48,197 nt of DNA from Lysobacterales bacterium. Its GTDB lineage: Bacteria > Pseudomonadota > Gammaproteobacteria > Xanthomonadales > SZUA-38. The stretch lies in assembly GCA_028285525.1 (NCBI GenBank), contig JANQOZ010000036.1, forward strand, positions 1-48,197, read 5' to 3'. Below are positions 18,363 through 27,056 of the stretch, piece after piece. The stretch's first letter is position 1; every line of letters begins with the position of its first letter. The position numbers and the translations under genes are program-made. A model generated the notes under the pieces. That model saw only the letters and a list, made by a program, of their open reading frames with translations, was not told the origin of the DNA and searched no databases.

Positions 18363-20819
18363 TCATTTAGCCAGTGCAGACCGGCCAGCGGCGAGCAAGC
18401 TTCGAACCTGTTCAGCCGCTGCTCGATCAGCCTCTGACGTCAGGTGAGGCTCAGCCGCCGTCAGGTGCAGGGCCGAAGCGGTGAACTCGCCGCGTTGGGC
18501 CTGGCACAAAGCGAGCTGCACACGCGATTGATTCACCCGTCGTTCTTCGTCGCTGAGTTCGGTGAGGCGGATCTTGAGCGCGTTTTCCAGGCGCCCGCAG
18601 GATTCGGCCAGTTTGCCCTGCCTCAGCAGGACCTCACCCAATGCATGCTCGGCTCCAGCCGTGACCAGGTGATCGGCTGAATAGGTGTTGGCCATGACTC
18701 GGTAAGTTTGCCGCCAGTATTCTTCGGCTTGGCCCAGCTCACCCTCGTCCTCGGCAACCCGGGCAAGAAACCCCAACGTGAAAGACATGCGTGGGTGGTC
18801 ATGTTCGTAAATGGCTTGCTCGCGGTGCAACACCTCGAGCAGCAGTTCCCGTGCTCGGGTGTTTTTGCCGAGGCTCCACTGCACCACCGCCAGGTTGCGC
18901 AGCGTATCCAGTGTTGACGGATGTGACGCCCCCAGTCGGGGCTCCTGGATCTTCAGCGCAAGCTCGTAGTAGGGAGCGGCCTGTTCAGCGAGCCCCTGCC
19001 GATGCAACACGATGCCGTAATCCCCTCGGGACATCGCCAGCGAGAGGTCATCTTCGGGCAACAGCTCCTCCCTGAGCTCAAGCGCCTGGCGGTAGTGCTC
19101 ACTGGATTCGGCGGTCTTACCGTATTCCGCGTAAGTGTCGCCCAGAGAACTGTGGGTCTGGGCCACGGCGACGGATTTCTCACCAAACGTTGCGGTGCGA
19201 ATCGTAAGCACCTCGCCGAGGAGCTCCAGGGCCGGCTCAAACTCGCCGGCACCCCGTAACGCGGCGGCGCGAGCCTCGAGAAAATCGGCGTGCTCGACGG
19301 TCGACTGTGGAAGCTCAGATCGTAGCTGCGCTGCCTGGTCAAATTGGGCGATTGCCGCGTCGAACTCGCCCAGCGTTGTGTAAATCCGCCCCAGCGCCTC
19401 CTGCATGTCCGCCTTAAGCGTATCCTGGTTGTCCAGCCTCGCGGCGAGCTGATCCGCACCGCGATCAACCATTTCCCGAATTGACAGCGGCTGGCCCTGC
19501 GTCACACCCGGAGAGGCGTACTCAAACAGATCGGTCATAAAGCGCGCCATCTCAGCCGCCTTGGCCGCCTCCAGGCGCACCGCGTCGCGCTCCTGCTCGA
19601 TCTGACGGGCCTGCCGGGTCATGCTCGCGCCCCAGCCGAACAGGAGCAAAAACACCAGCGTGGCCCCGGCGGCCGCCCAGCGATGGCGAGCGACAAACTT
19701 GCGAGCGCGATAGAGCCGTCGCCCGGCTCGGGCATCCACGGGTAGCCCTCGCAGGTAGTGATCGAGATCCCGGGAAAAGTCTTCGACCGAGGAGTAGCGC
19801 ACGGCGGGATCTTTATCCAGAGCCCGGAGGACAACGGCATCCAGGTCAGGCGAGAGGTGTTGGCCGGTCGCTTTTGCCACTCGGCTCGGTCGTGGAGGGA
19901 GCTCTTCCAGCATTCGGCGTTGCCAGTCGAGCGGCGTTGTATTTGCGGCGGCAAACGGGCGTTCCCCCGTGAGTAGTTCAAACAGCAGTAGACCTAACTG
20001 GTAGACATCTGACTCGCGGCTCACCGGCTGCCCCTGGATCTGTTCTGGGCTCGCGTATTGTGGGGTTAGAACCCGCGCATCGGTGACGGTTTCTGCATCA
20101 CCCTGATCGAGCTGCTTGGCGATGCCAAAATCCAAAAGGCGAGGGTTGCCATTGGGCTCAACGAGGATATTCGCGGGCTTGATATCGCGATGAATGACGC
20201 CCAGGCGATGAGCCGCCGCGACGGCACCCATCACGTCCCGAACCAGAGCGATCCGCTGGGGAACGGTTAGCCCGTTCGCTTCGCAATACCGATCGATGCG
20301 TTCGCCGGGGGTGTACTCCATCGCCAGCCACGGTCGGCCGTCTTTGGTTACGCCGCCATCCAATAGTCTTGCAACGTGAGGGCTGGTGAGCTGCGCGAGG
20401 ATCTGACGTTCGCGCTCAAAACGGTCCAGGAGGTCTCCGCGAATCAGCCCTGGCCACATGATCTTTATGGCCACCTCCTGATTGTAGAGCCCGTCGGCAC
20501 GGCGACCCAGGAAGACCTGCGCCATCCCGCCACGACCCACTTCGCGAACCAAGAGGTAAGCCCCGACACGCTTGGGCTCGGTGTCGCGGCCGCGGGTCAA
20601 ATTCTCGACCAGCTCGTCCCCGAGGTCTCCCGCAAACGCGCCGCCGCGGCTGATGAAGGTGGATTCCTCGTAGGCTGCCTTCAACAACGTGGCAAGCTGC
20701 TGGCGCAGGCTCCTGTCTTCAACGGAACTCACAAAATCCTGCTGCTGGTCTTCGGGTAGCGCTAGCGCCTGCTCCAGTAGCGGGTTCAGCGTTTGCCAGT
20801 CGTCGAATACGGTAGACAT
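18363..20819 (-). CDS. Serine/threonine protein kinase with TM helix and extracytoplasmic TPRs
   Basis: An 818-residue protein. The Hanks-type kinase domain (about 86-360) has the glycine loop G-R-G-G-M-A-Q-V (95-102), the VAIK lysine Lys119, the catalytic loop HRDIKPAN (210-217) and DFG (230-232), then A-S-P-E-Q of the P+1 loop. The kinase therefore looks active. One TM helix (about 382-399) separates it from a C-terminal half of TPR repeats (about 440-800). The joint contains F-M-T-D-L-F-E-Y-A-S-P and I-R-E-M-V-D-R-G-A, closely like the TIR protein at 6451-8322. It lies 76 bases downstream of an ECF sigma gene on the same strand, an arrangement known where the kinase phosphorylates and activates the sigma factor. 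It would sense an envelope signal through the TPRs; the signal is unknown. Confidence 0.93.
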   Translation of the reverse strand: MSTVFDDWQTLNPLLEQALALPEDQQQDFVSSVEDRSLRQQLATLLKAAYEESTFISRGGAFAGDLGDELVENLTRGRDTEPKRVGAYLLVREVGRGGMAQVFLGRRADGLYNQEVAIKIMWPGLIRGDLLDRFERERQILAQLTSPHVARLLDGGVTKDGRPWLAMEYTPGERIDRYCEANGLTVPQRIALVRDVMGAVAAAHRLGVIHRDIKPANILVEPNGNPRLLDFGIAKQLDQGDAETVTDARVLTPQYASPEQIQGQPVSRESDVYQLGLLLFELLTGERPFAAANTTPLDWQRRMLEELPPRPSRVAKATGQHLSPDLDAVVLRALDKDPAVRYSSVEDFSRDLDHYLRGLPVDARAGRRLYRARKFVARHRWAAAGATLVFLLLFGWGASMTRQARQIEQERDAVRLEAAKAAEMARFMTDLFEYASPGVTQGQPLSIREMVDRGADQLAARLDNQDTLKADMQEALGRIYTTLGEFDAAIAQFDQAAQLRSELPQSTVEHADFLEARAAALRGAGEFEPALELLGEVLTIRTATFGEKSVAVAQTHSSLGDTYAEYGKTAESSEHYRQALELREELLPEDDLSLAMSRGDYGIVLHRQGLAEQAAPYYELALKIQEPRLGASHPSTLDTLRNLAVVQWSLGKNTRARELLLEVLHREQAIYEHDHPRMSFTLGFLARVAEDEGELGQAEEYWRQTYRVMANTYSADHLVTAGAEHALGEVLLRQGKLAESCGRLENALKIRLTELSDEERRVNQSRVQLALCQAQRGEFTASALHLTAAEPHLTSEADRAAAEQVRSLLAAGRSALAK

Positions 20820-20895
20820 GCTCTTATTTCTAGCGTGATCAGTTGGCCTACAGTAGTTATCGAATTACGGTCGCAATTCCGCCACGAGCTTCGCG

Positions 20896-21465
20896 TCAGG
20901 TTTCGCCCCGATCCAGCCGCGTACGCAACCATGCCTTCGCTCGCATCCAGTCGCGTTCAACGGTTCGAAGCGAGACCTCCAGAACGTCGGCGGTTTCCTG
21001 AAAGCTGTAGCCGCCAAAAACCCGGCACTCCAGGAGCTTGACCAGCCGCGGGTCTTTCTCGCTCAGTTCGGTTAGAGCCCCGTCGACATTGAGCCAGAAG
21101 GCTGAGAGATCGGGTGTGCCGGCCAGCTCCTCGTCCAGCGGCAATGGAGCCTCGCCGTCATTGCGTTTCGCGGCGCTGCGGGCACGCAAATGATCAACCA
21201 GGAGGTTCCGCATGGCGCGCGCGGCCAGCGCATAAAAATGGCCGCGGTTGTTTACCGCTCGAGGATCCTGCGAAGCGATCTTGATATAGAGATCATTTAC
21301 CAGGCCTGTGGTGTTCAGGCCGTTCCCGCCCATGCCGCGCAGCTGGCGGCTGGCTATTTTCTTCAGCTCACCGTAGACCAGCGGCATAAGCTCACTCAGC
21401 GCAGCGGTATCGCCATCGCCGTAGCGGGATAGCAGGGCGGTGATTTCAGGGCCCGACGCAACCAT
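20896..21465 (-). CDS. ECF-type RNA polymerase sigma factor (TIGR02999-like)
   Basis: A 189-residue sigma factor. Region 2 is about 20-95 (L-V-Y-G-E-L-K-K-I-A-S-R-Q-L, then F-Y-A-L-A-A-R-A-M-R-N-L-L-V-D-H-L-R-A-R). Region 4 is about 125-180, with an HTH in F-Q-E-T-A-D-V-L-E-V-S-L-R-T-V-E-R-D-W. N-T-T-G-L-V-N-D-L-Y and the A-R-A-M-R segment are characteristic of the ECF group often encoded beside Ser/Thr kinases. It is first in an operon with the kinase at 18363-20819. No anti-sigma gene is present, which fits control by phosphorylation as described for EcfP/PknT-type pairs. Its target promoters cannot be named from the sequence. Confidence 0.93.
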   Translation of the reverse strand: MVASGPEITALLSRYGDGDTAALSELMPLVYGELKKIASRQLRGMGGNGLNTTGLVNDLYIKIASQDPRAVNNRGHFYALAARAMRNLLVDHLRARSAAKRNDGEAPLPLDEELAGTPDLSAFWLNVDGALTELSEKDPRLVKLLECRVFGGYSFQETADVLEVSLRTVERDWMRAKAWLRTRLDRGET

Positions 21466-21532
21466 GAGAAAACTATAGCAGGCTTATGTGGCTCGCAGAC
21501 GGTGCACAGCGGGAGCCGAATCACACTTGGTG

Positions 21533-21559
21533 CCGGGCCACCGATGGTTGGTGGCCCGG
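21533..21559 (-). terminator. Strong hairpin after the 914-aa beta-helix gene
   Basis: A perfect 10-bp stem, CCGGGCCACC paired with GGTGGCCCGG around a 7-base loop, begins eight bases past the stop of the minus-strand gene that ends at 21568. No T-run follows, so it may be a weak or factor-assisted terminator. It also sits just upstream of the sigma-factor start at 21465 and would insulate that operon. Confidence 0.6.
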
Positions 21560-21567
21560 ATAGTGGT

Positions 21568-24312
21568 CTATTCGAAGCTGTCGCGAAAGATCTCAGGATC
21601 TGGCGGCGGCAAGCTGTCGTTCGTGACGTCGAAAACGGCGTCAAGGTGGTTGTCGTCTTGCGTGACCTCAGGTTGACGCGTCGTTAACGTGATGCTGATC
21701 TCGGCCTCCTCAGACTCGGCGCTGGGTCGAGCGAGAAATTTCAGCACGTGCCGGTTTCCCGAAAAGAGCGGAAGATTCAGGTTGCACAGCAGGTCGTGCT
21801 GATTTTGATTGGTGCAAGTCCAGAGAGAGGTTGTGCCGCTTGCGACGCCAAGGAATTCCAGATCCGTGAATGTGTCAGCACCGCTCATGGTCAAGGAATC
21901 GATCTGATTGGTTCGTCCTACGTTATCGACAATCACCGGCAGTTCCGTTCCCTCAGTAGAAAGTGTAGTGGGTGCCGGTTGCTCGAGGTCTACCGACGCG
22001 TTGCTAAGAACGATAGTCCCGACTGGGTTTTCATAGGCCCCGGCATCGTAGACCCTCAAAGGTTCGCCGAGGCCACTGTCCACCGGTCGGGGTTGGCCTG
22101 ATAGGTCCACCAAGTGTTGCAGTTGCAGCTCCGGCGCCAGGGCGCAGCGATCGACCGCGAGCGAGCCTTCTTCGAGGCGCAAATCACCCTGAACGAGGTT
22201 CTCGAACGGCTCGAAGTCCGGGTCGAGCTCGATGTAGTCTTCCACGGAACGATCAATCGAACTTCCGAGCACGCTGGACTCTTCAAGGGGTGCCGGAAAT
22301 GCCGAACAGTGAAAGTCGAGAGCGTTGAAACGTTGCGATAGGGAGCTACCGAATAGCGGTCGTCCGAGGATGTAGAAGAGTGAGTTGTGGAGCGAGAATT
22401 CAGCGCCACCGGTATAGCCGAAGAGCGCGTCTCCCACCGCTGCAATGAAAGGTTGTACCGCGACGGTGGAGTGGCGCATTTCCAGGCGGCCACCGGAACC
22501 CACATTGATGGCATAGCGGGCACTATCTCCTGCATCTTCGAAGAAGGCTGAATTGATCACGCTTGCGTCACCGTGTCTGACCGACAGCGAACTGGCGTTC
22601 AGTACAAATACGTTGCTGCAGACGTAGCCCTGATTTCGAGCAAGGTGAACCCGATCCAACGTTAAACGATGGCGCTCATGGAGCTGGTGAAACTTGAACG
22701 TGCCCGCATAGAGCGCTCCCTGACCCGAAATGCAGCTGTTGTTGCTGTAGGCGGATACATCGCGGCCGGTTGCGTGATTCTGCGTGACCTCACCAGCGAG
22801 GAGCTCCGCTTCGCCATTGACCGTCAACGCCAACGCGGCTCCAATCGGCGCCCGGTTGTCCCGCATTTCGAAGTTCTGGAGCCGAACCCGTCCACTCTGA
22901 ACCTCGATGGCGCCGCCAGAGGCACCGAGTTCCCGAAAGCGGGGCGGAACCGGGTTCTCTACCACGTCCCTGAAGCTGCCATCGCTATCTCGCTGTTGGC
23001 TGACGCGATTGCTGAACAGGCGGACAGCAATGTTTAGGTCGATATCGCCAAGGGTAACGTTGGACCGACGGGCAAAAAGACCACCGCCGGCATGCAAATT
23101 GGCGTTGTCGGTTACCGCCAGCGGGTCACTGAAGTCATCGTTTACGGCGTTCTGGGCCACCTCAATAGCGTAATTGGAGCGGGCCGTGTCATGGGTTAGC
23201 GTGCAGTCAGAAAGGAACACTCCGCCACCTGCACGGGCCGCTCGGTTCGTTTTGATGTTGGACTGACCTAGCATCAAGATGCTTCGAGTGCCGTCGGGCG
23301 CCTCGCAGTAGACCCCACCACCATCACCTCGAGCAGCCGAGTTGGCGTTGATGTTGCCCTGCCAGTAACCGGAGGAATCACCGAGGTAGATGCCGCCAGC
23401 CTGCTGTCCTGCATCGTTGCTAAAAACAGTCCCGCCGCGCAGGTCCATGGTGCTGTGCCTGAGAAACAGGCCGCCACCAGTGAATTCCTCCGCCTCATTG
23501 CCGTTTATAAAAACGCCACTACCCGACACGTCGCAGTTTGATGCAAACACGCCACCGCCCGAGTGCTCGGCGGTGTTCGATTCGATCATGACCTGGCGCA
23601 GGTTGATCATTGATCCACCGTCGCAGTAGATACCCCCACCATGGGTAGCGATATTGCCCGAGACCTGACTACGCGTAGCGCGGCGCGTGTCACCGGCGGC
23701 CAGAAAGGTCTCGGTATCCGCAGAAAACGCTGGCGGGTTGCTGTCGTCGTAACTCAGCAGGCGCGCGCCGTTAGTCAGATGGACCGCTCCACCGGTGATG
23801 GCAAAGTTGTCTCGGATGACGACGTTTCTCAGATAGAGGTCGATCGGCCCATCAGCCAGGATTCCGCCACCTCGGCCCCGTTCCGGTGTATCCCGGCGAC
23901 CGGAACCTTCGATGATCAGGTTATCCAGTACGATCGTGCGCCGCGGCCCGGTGGGATCGGCCTCGATCGTGAAGCCTCTGCCGATCACGATGTCGATCAC
24001 CGTTGGCACATCGAGTTGTTCTGGGTTGTCGTTATCTAACGACCCGGACGCCCACCCTCCAGAAATCAGCACGTCCACGTCCCGCAGAAAAATCGGGTTT
24101 CCGATCGCGTGCTCTGAGGCTCCCAGAATGTATTCTGCGCAGCGATTTTCCGTGAGCGCAGTCCTGATCCCACGGGGATCACCCAGCAGGACGTGTTCGG
24201 CACCCGGATCGTCAGCGTCGCACTGCACCGCGTAGCTGATGGGGTGTTGTAGGCAAAAAAACAGCGTGCAGAGGGCTGCTGCCAAGCTTAAGGTTCTTCG
24301 GTCGTTCATCAA
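21568..24312 (-). CDS. Exported polymorphic beta-helix protein ending IFRDSFE
   Basis: A 914-residue protein with a signal peptide (about 1-29, cleaved near S-Y-A-V). A right-handed beta-helix resembling Pmp/CSLREA-type surface proteins follows. It shows repeated G-G-G-I/V-x-x-D/S units such as A-T-H-G-G-G-I-Y-C-D, S-G-G-G-V-F-A-S-N-C-D, T-G-G-G-L-F-L-R and R-A-G-G-G-V-F-L-S-D-C at about residues 215-370. A later part has the P-R-P-V-D-S-G-x-x-x-x-Y-D-A-G-A-Y-E motif (about 745-765) that marks the choice-of-anchor Q-type end of these helices. A beta-sandwich (770-890) and the terminal IFRDSFE (908-914) close the protein. It lies upstream of and on the same strand as the sigma-kinase pair, separated by a hairpin. 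Adhesin or other surface protein, inferred. Confidence 0.83.
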   Translation of the reverse strand: MMNDRRTLSLAAALCTLFFCLQHPISYAVQCDADDPGAEHVLLGDPRGIRTALTENRCAEYILGASEHAIGNPIFLRDVDVLISGGWASGSLDNDNPEQLDVPTVIDIVIGRGFTIEADPTGPRRTIVLDNLIIEGSGRRDTPERGRGGGILADGPIDLYLRNVVIRDNFAITGGAVHLTNGARLLSYDDSNPPAFSADTETFLAAGDTRRATRSQVSGNIATHGGGIYCDGGSMINLRQVMIESNTAEHSGGGVFASNCDVSGSGVFINGNEAEEFTGGGLFLRHSTMDLRGGTVFSNDAGQQAGGIYLGDSSGYWQGNINANSAARGDGGGVYCEAPDGTRSILMLGQSNIKTNRAARAGGGVFLSDCTLTHDTARSNYAIEVAQNAVNDDFSDPLAVTDNANLHAGGGLFARRSNVTLGDIDLNIAVRLFSNRVSQQRDSDGSFRDVVENPVPPRFRELGASGGAIEVQSGRVRLQNFEMRDNRAPIGAALALTVNGEAELLAGEVTQNHATGRDVSAYSNNSCISGQGALYAGTFKFHQLHERHRLTLDRVHLARNQGYVCSNVFVLNASSLSVRHGDASVINSAFFEDAGDSARYAINVGSGGRLEMRHSTVAVQPFIAAVGDALFGYTGGAEFSLHNSLFYILGRPLFGSSLSQRFNALDFHCSAFPAPLEESSVLGSSIDRSVEDYIELDPDFEPFENLVQGDLRLEEGSLAVDRCALAPELQLQHLVDLSGQPRPVDSGLGEPLRVYDAGAYENPVGTIVLSNASVDLEQPAPTTLSTEGTELPVIVDNVGRTNQIDSLTMSGADTFTDLEFLGVASGTTSLWTCTNQNQHDLLCNLNLPLFSGNRHVLKFLARPSAESEEAEISITLTTRQPEVTQDDNHLDAVFDVTNDSLPPPDPEIFRDSFE

Positions 24313-24366
24313 TCTTCTCCAGACTCAAATAGCTAGCCGCCGATAACCATTCAGCGACCTCAGGCT

Positions 24367-25278
24367 GTGAATCGAATTGGAGAGACAAAACCGCCATTTG
24401 ATGATGAATTTTGGTGTGACAGACTTGAAAACGACCGGCAATACACTCAGCTCACGTGGATGAACATCTCGTACGACCTCTCTTTCTTTCTCGCGATTTT
24501 TCTAGTGTTTGTGCCGATGGCACTCATACTTCTGACCCGTCGAGTTCAGGGTTGGCGCAAGGTGCTGTGGACGGTTCTCGCGTTGCTCTTTTCCTGGCTG
24601 GCATGTGCCGCGCTGGTGATGTTGGTGCCGCCGAGCCCGAAAAGCGAGGAGGGAAGGACCCGCTGGCAGCAGCGGACCTGGGTGGTCGCCGTGCTGGCGA
24701 TGCTTACGTTGTTCACCCCTCTAAGTGGCCTTTGGCCTCGTGAACCGCTAACAGCGCCACCCGTCTATGCCGGCCGTTCCGCCGAATCGGCCTATGAGGT
24801 GATCGACAGCGCCGGCTATGAGTCACGGATTTCTGACGCGCTCGAAGAAAAGCGCGGCGCCTGGCTCGGATGGCACCGGTTTTTTACGCTGCTGCTGGTG
24901 ATCCAGAAAGACCGGTTCATCACGGGAACGCCTTATGTCCATGTGATCTTCCCTGACAACAGCAAAATCCAGTACAACATTACCCAGATTTCCACCGACC
25001 GATTTGAACTTGAAGTCGATAGCGCCGCTGACGCCGCGGGGAACCGGATCTACGGCCGCCGAGACGCCGAAAAGTATCGCTGGAGCAAGGGGCGCCTGAT
25101 CAACGACAGTCATGTCGATCGATTCGTGGCCTACCTTTCCGATCTCGCGATCAAGGTAACCAATGAAGCCGTTGCGGGCGAGCCGGCGCGGTGGGAGTGT
25201 CGGGGACCACAGGACACGATGAGTTGCCGCATCTTCTCAGACCGGGCGCCCCGGCAGTCGTCATTGACGACTCCTTAA
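24367..25278 (+). CDS. Membrane protein of unknown function, three predicted TM helices
   Basis: 303 residues from GTG 24367, or 272 from ATG 24460; neither start has a convincing ribosome site. Three hydrophobic helices are visible (about residues 36-56, 64-85 and 104-124 of the longer form), with R-R and W-R-K-V loops that suggest an inner-membrane protein. The soluble C-terminal half (about 135-300) contains Y-V-H-V-I-F-P-D-N-S-K-I-Q-Y-N-I-T-Q and ends with two Cys (W-E-C-R-G, M-S-C-R). I do not recognise a family. Confidence 0.65.
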   Translation: MNRIGETKPPFDDEFWCDRLENDRQYTQLTWMNISYDLSFFLAIFLVFVPMALILLTRRVQGWRKVLWTVLALLFSWLACAALVMLVPPSPKSEEGRTRWQQRTWVVAVLAMLTLFTPLSGLWPREPLTAPPVYAGRSAESAYEVIDSAGYESRISDALEEKRGAWLGWHRFFTLLLVIQKDRFITGTPYVHVIFPDNSKIQYNITQISTDRFELEVDSAADAAGNRIYGRRDAEKYRWSKGRLINDSHVDRFVAYLSDLAIKVTNEAVAGEPARWECRGPQDTMSCRIFSDRAPRQSSLTTP

Positions 25279-25508
25279 ACCCTCAGCCTGCCTCACGCTG
25301 TATTCCAGCGCGGCGATTGTCTGATCTGTCTGGGCCGATGTCCTGTCGCTGCTTCGCCTGCTACCAGACGCTGAACCCTGAAGGAAAACCGAACGACGTA
25401 AGGATATCCGCTCGATCCTCGTCCACTTAGCAGGTACGAGATTGTCAGGCAGCAGCTGTGCTGAAAGTGAGGCAATCCCGACAATCAGCAAACGGAAGGA
25501 GGACAACC

Positions 25509-26630
25509 ATGGTAATCCCAATAATGCTGCCTGCCGTAGGCCGCTTTTGTCGATTGTTGGCAACGGTATTCCTGGGCTCGCTGATCGTCGCCACAGCACC
25601 TTTCGCTGAACCAGCGCAGACGCCCGCAACGACCGACTTCCTGCTGCGAGTTGAGGCGCTGCGTCAGGAACATCGGATCCCCGGCCTGTCCCTGGCGGTG
25701 GTGAAGGATCAGTCGCTCCTGCTGGCGGCAGGCCTGGGCTGGGCAGATTTTGAGAACAGAGTGGCTGCAACGGCCAGCACGCCCTACAACATTGCGTCGG
25801 TGACCAAACCTATATCCGGTGTTGCGATCATGAAGCTGGTGGAAGACGGTCTCGTCGAACTGGATCGGCCGATCGGCGAATACAGCCGGTGGTCGGAATT
25901 CTGCGCAAGCTTCAGCCAGCAGCCTTCAGTTTTTGCCCGCGATCTCCAATGTGACCCCGCCAGCCACACGCTCCGCCACCTGCTTTCCCACACCGCTGCC
26001 GGGGTTCCCGGCAGCGCTTTTTCGTATAACCCGGTTGTCTTTTCCTGGGCCTCACGGCCGGTGATGGCAGCGGCTGGAAAACCGTTTTCGACGCTGGTCG
26101 CTGACCTGGTGCTTCGCCCGGCGGCAATGTTGGATTCCGCCCGGCAGCACCGTGCGCTGCCGCTCGCAGAACACCTGGCCCAAAAGCTGGCCCCGCCCCA
26201 TCGGATCGACGAGACCGGGCAGATCATTCCGGCTGATCCACCACCCCCTCAGGGAGACGGCGCGGCCGGCGGCATCATCGCAACGGTACTAGATCTAGCG
26301 CGGTTCGATATGGCCCTGGACCGCGGTGAGCTGATTTCAGACCGTTCGCGCGCGGCGATGCTGCAGCCAACGCCACTTAACGGTGGCGGAACGGCGCCAT
26401 ATGGCATGGGTTGGTATGTCCAGGACTATGAGGAGCTTCAGCTGATATGGCACGCCGGCTGGTGGGACCAGGCTTACTCGGCTCTTTATCTCAAGATCCC
26501 CTCGATGGGGCTGACCATGATCGCATTGGCGAACTCGGAAGGCCTTTACTGGGGTAATCCACTCGACCGAGCCGAAGTGCAAAATGCGCCGCTTGCGCGG
26601 CTGTTTCTAGCCTCGTTCGTCGGGAAGTAA
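25509..26630 (+). CDS. Class C beta-lactamase-family serine hydrolase, exported
   Basis: The start is ATG 25509, preceded by AAGGAGGA; the frame extends upstream to 25458 without a ribosome site. The product is about 373 residues with a signal peptide (about 1-34). The nucleophile motif is S97-V-T-K100, in the family context P-Y-N-I-A-S-V-T-K-P. The partner motifs are Y-N-P (F-S-Y-N-P) and, near the C-terminus, H-A-G-W-W-D in place of KTG. H-x-G is common in the EstB/PBP4*-like members that act as esterases or D-amino peptidases. The segment after Y-N-P seems shorter than usual, so the lid region may be reduced. It is monocistronic and ends at a hairpin shared with the convergent VOC gene. 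Confidence 0.88.
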   Translation: MVIPIMLPAVGRFCRLLATVFLGSLIVATAPFAEPAQTPATTDFLLRVEALRQEHRIPGLSLAVVKDQSLLLAAGLGWADFENRVAATASTPYNIASVTKPISGVAIMKLVEDGLVELDRPIGEYSRWSEFCASFSQQPSVFARDLQCDPASHTLRHLLSHTAAGVPGSAFSYNPVVFSWASRPVMAAAGKPFSTLVADLVLRPAAMLDSARQHRALPLAEHLAQKLAPPHRIDETGQIIPADPPPPQGDGAAGGIIATVLDLARFDMALDRGELISDRSRAAMLQPTPLNGGGTAPYGMGWYVQDYEELQLIWHAGWWDQAYSALYLKIPSMGLTMIALANSEGLYWGNPLDRAEVQNAPLARLFLASFVGK

Positions 26631-26635
26631 AAATC

Positions 26636-26662
26636 CGGCGGCCAAGATGCGCTTAGCCGCCG
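26636..26662. terminator. Hairpin between convergent genes
   Basis: CGGCGGC pairs with GCCGCCG, extended inward by AAG/CTT after one mismatch, around the loop ATGCG. It lies between the stops of the serine hydrolase (26630) and the VOC gene (26670), so it could terminate both directions. There is no strong T-run on either strand. Confidence 0.55.
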
Positions 26663-26669
26663 ACGAACG

Positions 26670-27056
26670 TTACGACTTGGGCTGGTAGATCTGAATCAGA
26701 TTGCCACAGGTGTCCACAAACACCGCAAAGGTCACCTCGCCGGCATCCGTAGGGCCGGTGGTAAACGCCACGTCGAGGTCAGTCAGGCGCTTGACCTCAC
26801 CTTCCAGGTCATCGACCTCAAAGGCGGTCATCGGAATACCCTGTTTGAACATGGCTTCCTGAAAAACCCGGGCGTCGGGATTGGCATTGGGTTCTAGCGC
26901 GAGCTCAGCGTCGCCACCTTCGGGTGATGCAACGGTGATCCACCGAAACTCCCCGACAGGAAAGTCCTGGCTCTTTTTGAATCCCAGGATTTTGGTGTAA
27001 AAGTCGAGCGCCTTTTGCTGGTCGTCAACAAAGATACCGTTCAGTTTGATTTTCAT
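26670..27056 (-). CDS. VOC (glyoxalase/dioxygenase fold) protein
   Basis: A 128-residue single-domain VOC protein with two beta-alpha-beta-beta-beta units. The first is I-F-V-D-D-Q-Q-K-A-L-D-F-Y-T-K-I-L-G-F. The second ends with F-V-D-T-C-G-N-L-I-Q-I-Y, the usual last strand with a possible Glu/Gln metal position; here the residue is Gln, so metal binding may differ from glyoxalase I. It starts at ATG 27056 with AGGAAG upstream, inside the end of the AraC-type gene (32-base overlap), so the two are co-expressed. Such small VOC proteins act in antibiotic or aldehyde resistance, or have no known role. Confidence 0.88.
   Translation of the reverse strand: MKIKLNGIFVDDQQKALDFYTKILGFKKSQDFPVGEFRWITVASPEGGDAELALEPNANPDARVFQEAMFKQGIPMTAFEVDDLEGEVKRLTDLDVAFTTGPTDAGEVTFAVFVDTCGNLIQIYQPKS

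Noticed and set aside
25279..25508. Possible small gene in the 230-base gap before the serine hydrolase
   Set aside because: The readable frames lack a start with a ribosome site and resemble no protein. Only the strong AAGGAGGA site of the hydrolase is clear.
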